Shown: in pieces, positions 27,595 to 32,063 of the stretch | Position numbering within the stretch: the stretch's first letter is position 1 | Layout of the letters: each line of letters opens with the position of its first letter | Assembly (NCBI GenBank): GCA_028705955.1 | Contig: JAQWCN010000009.1 | Location: 1 to 32,063, forward strand | Direction: 5' to 3' | Origin: Eubacteriaceae bacterium | GTDB taxonomy: Bacteria; Bacillota; Clostridia; Eubacteriales; Eubacteriaceae | DNA: 32,063 nt | Program-made: the position numbers and the translations under genes | The notes under the pieces: model-generated | Databases searched by the model: none | What the model was told of the DNA's origin: nothing | The model's input: only the letters and a program-made list of their open reading frames with translations

Positions 27595-27711
27595 ATGACT
27601 GGGGACAGCCGTCCTGTGACGGACCGATCGGATTGTCAGGAACGCCATGCTTCCTGTTGTGATCGTTTTGGTTGTTGTGGCGGCTGCCCGGGGTGTTGCT
27701 TTATAGCTTAG
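27595..27711 (+). CDS. Candidate Cys-rich micro-protein (hypothetical, 38 aa)
   Basis: ATG..TAG encoding MTGDSRPVTDRSDCQERHASCCDRFGCCGGCPGCCFIA; 8 Cys; preceded by ggaaagg and overlapping a 3-codon ATG-AAA-AAA-TGA ORF. Absent from the supplied ORF track. Confidence 0.35.
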   Translation: MTGDSRPVTDRSDCQERHASCCDRFGCCGGCPGCCFIA

Positions 27712-27751
27712 ACACAATTGTCAAAAATAATTGGACCAAAGGAGGTTGGCA

Positions 27752-29104
27752 TTGAAAGAGGATACTGAAAAAATAGAACAGCGGATCGAGAACATGAAAA
27801 AGATTTATATGAAGGCTGGAGACTTGATCGACCGGCTGCCAGAAGCCATTCCGGAAAACGTGAGGACCGCGTTAAAAGAAAAAATTCTGGGAGATAAGGA
27901 TCTCAAAGAGCTGATGGATGGCATTGATGCGCACCGGCCTCCCAGAATTTTCCTGATTGGAAGAACAGGTGTGGGAAAAAGCAGTTTGATCAATGCCCTG
28001 TGCGGAGCCTACGTTGCCAGGGTTAGCGACACCCACAGCTGTACGGAAGGGGTTCAGGAACACGTGTGTAAAGATGGGGACAGAGTATTAATGCGGATTC
28101 TGGATACCCGGGGTATTGCTGAATCGGAAAGCATCAATCAAAATGAAACGGCAGAAGAAATGCTCATCGATCAGATCAATCATTTTTCACCGGATGTGGC
28201 CATTCTCATGTTAAGCTGCACTCATCGCGACGATGTCGATTCAGATGTTTTGTTCCTCAAGAATTTAGCCGGGGCCTATTCAAAGATTAATGATGCGCGG
28301 CTGCCCATCGTTGTCGTGGTCAACCGGTGTGATGAAATGGCGCCGGCCCGGTTTTCCAATCCGGCGGAATATCCCCAGAATAAGATAAATAAAATCAATG
28401 AAGTGGTCCAGCGCTACAAGAAAATCATTGTCAAAAATGGATTAAAAATTGATGATATTATCGGGGTGTCATCGTTGATCGACTGGAAAACGCCGGACGG
28501 TATGTCAGTTGATGTTGACAATATCGATAATCTGCCGGAAAAGGATATTGAAAATTTAGAAATCGAATTTGACGGCAGGTATCACATCGAGGCTTTACTT
28601 GATATATTGGAAGAAGCCATCCAAAATTATGAGGCACAGATGGGATTGAGGATGGCTGCCCGCTTAAAAGATGTTGTCGATCGGTTTGCAAAGCATCTGA
28701 ACAAAATATTTTCCGGGATGGCCGCGACCGTAGCATTGTCGCCGATACCTGTGGCGGATATTTATGTTTTACTCATTTTGCAGGCCATTTTGGTTAGCCT
28801 GATTGCGTCGCTTAGCGGAAGGGATGTCTCAATGGATTCGGCCAAAGAATTTATTTTGAGCCTGGGCGGCGTTGTTGGAGCAGGATTCACATTTCGGCTG
28901 GTTGCCCAGCAATCGTCAAAATTCTTGAATCTGATATGGCCTGGTGCCGGATCGGCAGTCAGTTCCGGAATCGCTGCTTTTGGAACAAATGCGATTGGTG
29001 ATGCTGCCATCGCATACTATCTCGATGGGGAAGATTTGGAAGATGTGAAAAATAAGTTTGAGGAAGCCAAGGCACAGATGCGGAAACAGAAAAAAAGTTT
29101 TTAA
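27752..29104 (+). CDS. GTPase with C-terminal hydrophobic DUF697-like domain
   Basis: GRTGVGKSSLINAL (G1), LDTRGIAE (G3), VVNRCDE (G4-like), C-terminal hydrophobic helices. RBS aaaggagg supports TTG at 27752 over 27731. Confidence 0.85.
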   Translation: MKEDTEKIEQRIENMKKIYMKAGDLIDRLPEAIPENVRTALKEKILGDKDLKELMDGIDAHRPPRIFLIGRTGVGKSSLINALCGAYVARVSDTHSCTEGVQEHVCKDGDRVLMRILDTRGIAESESINQNETAEEMLIDQINHFSPDVAILMLSCTHRDDVDSDVLFLKNLAGAYSKINDARLPIVVVVNRCDEMAPARFSNPAEYPQNKINKINEVVQRYKKIIVKNGLKIDDIIGVSSLIDWKTPDGMSVDVDNIDNLPEKDIENLEIEFDGRYHIEALLDILEEAIQNYEAQMGLRMAARLKDVVDRFAKHLNKIFSGMAATVALSPIPVADIYVLLILQAILVSLIASLSGRDVSMDSAKEFILSLGGVVGAGFTFRLVAQQSSKFLNLIWPGAGSAVSSGIAAFGTNAIGDAAIAYYLDGEDLEDVKNKFEEAKAQMRKQKKSF

Positions 29105-29265
29105 AAATGGGATACAATTAATAGTATGGAATTGAATCATTCGGGGAACCCTGATATCATGCTGGAAACAAGGGAAAATGAGCGGGGTTCCCTCTCTTAG
29201 AATGCAAACGTTAATGGACGGCGCGTATAACGGGTGAGATCAGCGTTTTTTGAGATGGCCTGAAA

Positions 29266-29535
29266 ATGATTTGGGGCTGGGATGGGGCCGGAAACCTTAC
29301 CCTGGATCATTACACCAATACCAGTGATCAAAAGAATTACATTTTTTATCCCGAAGGGAACAAACAGGATCTGACGATTATACTCAAGGGTGCGAATACC
29401 ATAACGGCAAATTATACGTCAATTGCTGAAGAGGAGTATCTCGATCCCATCCAGAGTGAAAAGGCCATGACCATCACCGGGGATCGTGACGCCTCCCTGA
29501 CGGTGGATACCAACCTGACTTCAGATCAAATTCGA
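29266..29535 (+). pseudogene. Fragment of a surface/adhesin-like beta-rich repeat protein
   Basis: MIWGWDGAGNLTLDHYTNTSDQKNYIFYPEGNKQDLTIILKGANTITANYTS...AMTITGDRDASLTVDTNLTSDQ looks like an internal segment of a large surface protein; no signal peptide, no clear RBS, stop directly upstream. Confidence 0.55.
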
Positions 29536-29980
29536 CCCGTAACTTTGCGTAGCGGGCTTTTTCTTTGTCTTTGATGGGTTTAGACAGATCGTTCATCGTG
29601 TGATGCATGACATCGGCGTCTTTCAGCAGTTCATCAAAGGGAGCGTCGACAACTTCTTTGTTATCGTGATGATAAATGGCGGAGCAAATCATCTCAGTTT
29701 CTTTGTCCGAAGTGAGCTTGAGCGTTTCGAGAATGGATTTCGCCAGGGCAGCTCCTTTGGGTCCATGATCGTCGTAAGAACCACTTTGGTAGGCATACAG
29801 ATCGTGAAGCATGGCCGCCATGCAGGCCAATTCTGTTTCTTCACCCCGTTTTTCCGAAATCAGCGTTGCTGCGAGGGAAACCCCATAAAGATGAACGTAA
29901 GCGCCCTTGCGTTTACCGATATCCGTCATTTTCAATAATTCCTGATCGACGTAATTCCGAAGTTCTTTTAATCTTCCCAT
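29474..29980 (-). CDS. HD-domain phosphohydrolase-like protein, 3' end apparently altered
   Basis: MGRLKELRNYVDQELLKMTDIGKRKGAYVHLYGVSLAATLIS...ACMAAMLHDLYAY...DDHGPKGA...AIYHHDNKE...LLKDADVMHH; HD motif; RBS aggaggt before ATG 29980. Confidence 0.8.
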   Translation of the reverse strand: MGRLKELRNYVDQELLKMTDIGKRKGAYVHLYGVSLAATLISEKRGEETELACMAAMLHDLYAYQSGSYDDHGPKGAALAKSILETLKLTSDKETEMICSAIYHHDNKEVVDAPFDELLKDADVMHHTMNDLSKPIKDKEKARYAKLRVEFDLKSGWYPPSGRRHDPR

Positions 29981-30394
29981 AATGATGACCTCCTGTTTGT
30001 TGATTTTGGTGCAGGACCTAAAAATGAAAGGGGTCCAGCGCGAGAAAAACAATTGTAAAAATTACTTTAACCTTTATATAGTTTTATTATAGGTGAAAGG
30101 GATTTAAAAGTAAATGGAAAACGAAGATGTGACGGTTGGTAAATTGATATGAAAGAAAATTTAACTGCCGATCGAAGGAGGATTATTTTCAGTTTTATCA
30201 GTATTATTAACGGGCAAAATATGAACCGACTTCTCGTTGTCTAATCGCTGGAATGATGGTATAATTCAGCTTAAGATATCATTTACATTATGTGTTATCT
30301 TGTCGTTTTACATTACTGGAATGCGTTAAACAAGATACCGCGAGGCGGAGGGTGGATTGTCGGAAATACCATGTTTTGATAATGGGAGGAAATC

Positions 30395-31831
30395 ATGGAT
30401 AATCATCAGGAAACTACTGAGGAGCTATTGGGAAGGAGGAATAATAAAAAACAAAAAAAGAATGGAAACAAGAAGTTGCCACAAACTAAGATGATTGTTA
30501 TCATTGTCGCGTTGGCATTTTGCGTTGTGACAGCTGGTATTCTGATCCTTTTTTCCCTGCGGAATCAGAATTATAACAAGCAGCTGGATCTTGGAAAGAA
30601 ATATCTGGAAGATGGTAACTACGCAGAGGCGAAAATCGCTTACGACAAGGCTATTAAGATTGACAGCAAACCGTCAGAGGCTTATCAGGGCAAGGCGAAA
30701 GTGTGTGAGAATAATGGAGATTATCAGGAGGCGAAGGAACTTTACGTCATGTTGTATACCATCACAGGTCAGGAACAGTACAAGGAAAAACAGGATTCCG
30801 TTGGGATGGGTAATACTCCGGGTAACTTGGCCAACAACGGTATGGTACTCACAGATGGGGATACCGTATATATAGCCAATAAACCTGCTATTGGCAGCAT
30901 TACAAAGAAAACAAAGGACAGGGAAACAGAAATCCTCAAGGGAACGGGTTCTATTAACCAAGTCAAAGATTTGAATATTAAAGGGGATACCCTGTATTTC
31001 AGAATCGATTATATGGGCCTTCCTGGATACATCAGTTCTTCGGAGAAAACAGTTGGATTATATAGCATCAAAACGGATGGTAGTGATGAAACTTTGATCA
31101 AAACATCTACCGCTGATTTGTATTATGGCGATTTGATGGTTTGGGGTAATAGTTTGTATTATATCCGGCGTGTCCTGAGCAATACTAAACCCATTTACTT
31201 GTGCCGATCAGATCTCAACGGAGCCAATGAGAACATTATTGTTGAGGGAGTATCAGGTTACACGTGTGACGGTATCCAACTGTACGCTACCCTTCGTGAC
31301 GGCGGTTTAATGAAAATTGATGACTCTGATGGACAGCAAAGGATTAGTTTTAACAATACCATCATCAGAATTATGAGCTATAATGAAAAGCTTTATCTTA
31401 CTTGTGCTGCGGCAAGTACTCAAATTAAAGGGAATACCCCCATTTATGTGATGAATACTGATGGAAGTGATCTTCATAGTATCGCTCAGGGTCCGGCGTA
31501 TGGTATGGCCTTTACTATTAATGATGATTATTTGTATTATTCAGGATCTGACAATGCGCTTCAGGATCATATATTTACGACAGATATTCGAAAGTTGAGG
31601 CTTGATGGGGGTGGCGAGGAGCAGGTGTTAAAGGTGACGCCTAGCGGTGAGAGTCTGGGCTATGAGCCTTCAACTACTATGAACAACATTGATTCCTGGG
31701 TCAACAATATTTGTCTTGCTGGGGATCAGATTTATTATGAAATGACTTCCAGCGGTCCTGCGGGGGGGTCATTCCAAAGTTATTTCAGTGTCAATTTGGA
31801 TGGGTCAGACAACCAGGTCATTTCTCATTGA
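30395..31831 (+). CDS. Membrane-anchored TPR protein with DUF5050-like beta-propeller C-terminal region
   Basis: N-terminal TM (MIVIIVALAFCVVTAGILILFSL); TPR-like YLEDGNYAEAKIAYDKAIKIDSKPSEAYQGKAKVCENNGDYQEAKELY; repeated LYSIKTDGSDETLI, LCRSDLNGANENIIV, IYVMNTDGSDLHSI, FSVNLDGSDNQVI segments; RBS gggagga. Confidence 0.82.
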   Translation: MDNHQETTEELLGRRNNKKQKKNGNKKLPQTKMIVIIVALAFCVVTAGILILFSLRNQNYNKQLDLGKKYLEDGNYAEAKIAYDKAIKIDSKPSEAYQGKAKVCENNGDYQEAKELYVMLYTITGQEQYKEKQDSVGMGNTPGNLANNGMVLTDGDTVYIANKPAIGSITKKTKDRETEILKGTGSINQVKDLNIKGDTLYFRIDYMGLPGYISSSEKTVGLYSIKTDGSDETLIKTSTADLYYGDLMVWGNSLYYIRRVLSNTKPIYLCRSDLNGANENIIVEGVSGYTCDGIQLYATLRDGGLMKIDDSDGQQRISFNNTIIRIMSYNEKLYLTCAAASTQIKGNTPIYVMNTDGSDLHSIAQGPAYGMAFTINDDYLYYSGSDNALQDHIFTTDIRKLRLDGGGEEQVLKVTPSGESLGYEPSTTMNNIDSWVNNICLAGDQIYYEMTSSGPAGGSFQSYFSVNLDGSDNQVISH

Positions 31832-31945
31832 TGAAAAGTTTTGATCTGGAGCATTCAGGTAAAAAGGAACAACTGATTTTCTAATTCATAGCATTAAACT
31901 ATTATGCTGCAACTCAGGATAAATTGTTAAATATCGTGAGGTGTA

Positions 31946-31974
31946 TTGACATTTTGAAATGAATAAAATAACAT
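31946..31974 (+). promoter_or_regulatory. Putative promoter of the right-edge gene
   Basis: TTGACA (31946-31951), 17 bp, TAACAT (31969-31974). Confidence 0.5.
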
Positions 31975-32011
31975 AGCGTTAGATTATTTTTCAGCAAAGG
32001 AATGAACGCTT

Positions 32012-32063
32012 ATGGATAAAAATGACAGAACAGAGCAGACGACTCTTGTGATGGCCGAGAAAC
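32012..32063 (+). CDS. Start of a truncated ORF at the right edge (MDKNDRTEQTTLVMAEK...)
   Basis: ATG open to window edge; too short to assign. Confidence 0.5.
   Translation, partial: MDKNDRTEQTTLVMAEK

Noticed and set aside
27505-27717. 70-aa minus-strand ORF overlapping the Cys-rich micro-ORF
   Set aside because: Low-complexity Thr/Ala stretch, no RBS, likely an antisense shadow; noted as a caution for the micro-ORF too.
29143-29192. GGGAACCC ... GGGTTCCC inverted repeat after the GTPase gene
   Set aside because: Only 8-bp arms around a loop of about 33 nt and no T tract; could be a weak terminator but not supportable.
30150-30245. 31-aa ORF MKENLTADRRRIIFSFISIINGQNMNRLLVV
   Set aside because: No good RBS, no recognisable similarity, in an AT-rich intergenic area.

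Overview
The window looks like ordinary chromosome of an anaerobic Firmicute, probably Clostridia/Eubacteriaceae (inferred from gene content and sequence style, not from a search). From left to right it carries: the 3' end of an aldo/keto reductase with a ferredoxin-type tail; a DEAD-box RNA helicase with a DbpA-like C-terminus; a MATE transporter; desulfoferrodoxin (minus strand); a NUDIX hydrolase; a large-type SRP RNA; an iron-containing alcohol dehydrogenase; a UvrD/PcrA-like helicase; phenylacetate-CoA ligase; a DUF6440-like small protein; a zinc-dependent phospholipase C-like protein (minus); a Memo/AMMECR1 fusion; an OpuC-type osmolyte ABC transporter; a MarR plus heterodimeric ABC exporter locus; a CmpB-like membrane protein (minus); a very large secreted GH78 alpha-L-rhamnosidase-like protein with ChW and InlB-type repeats (minus); tRNA-Ala(GGC); a MarR plus MATE locus (minus); a DUF697-like GTPase; an adhesin fragment abutting an HD-domain gene; and a TPR/DUF5050-like membrane protein. 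I do not see a clear-cut new multi-gene system. The best leads are: (1) two unrelated MarR-transporter loci, each with repeated palindromic operators both at the marR promoter and again in front of the transporter gene; (2) an unannotated 38-codon Cys-rich micro-ORF (8 Cys) just upstream of the GTPase; (3) an apparent deletion junction fusing the 3' end of an HD-domain gene to antisense adhesin sequence; (4) the duplicated ChW-triad architecture of the rhamnosidase.
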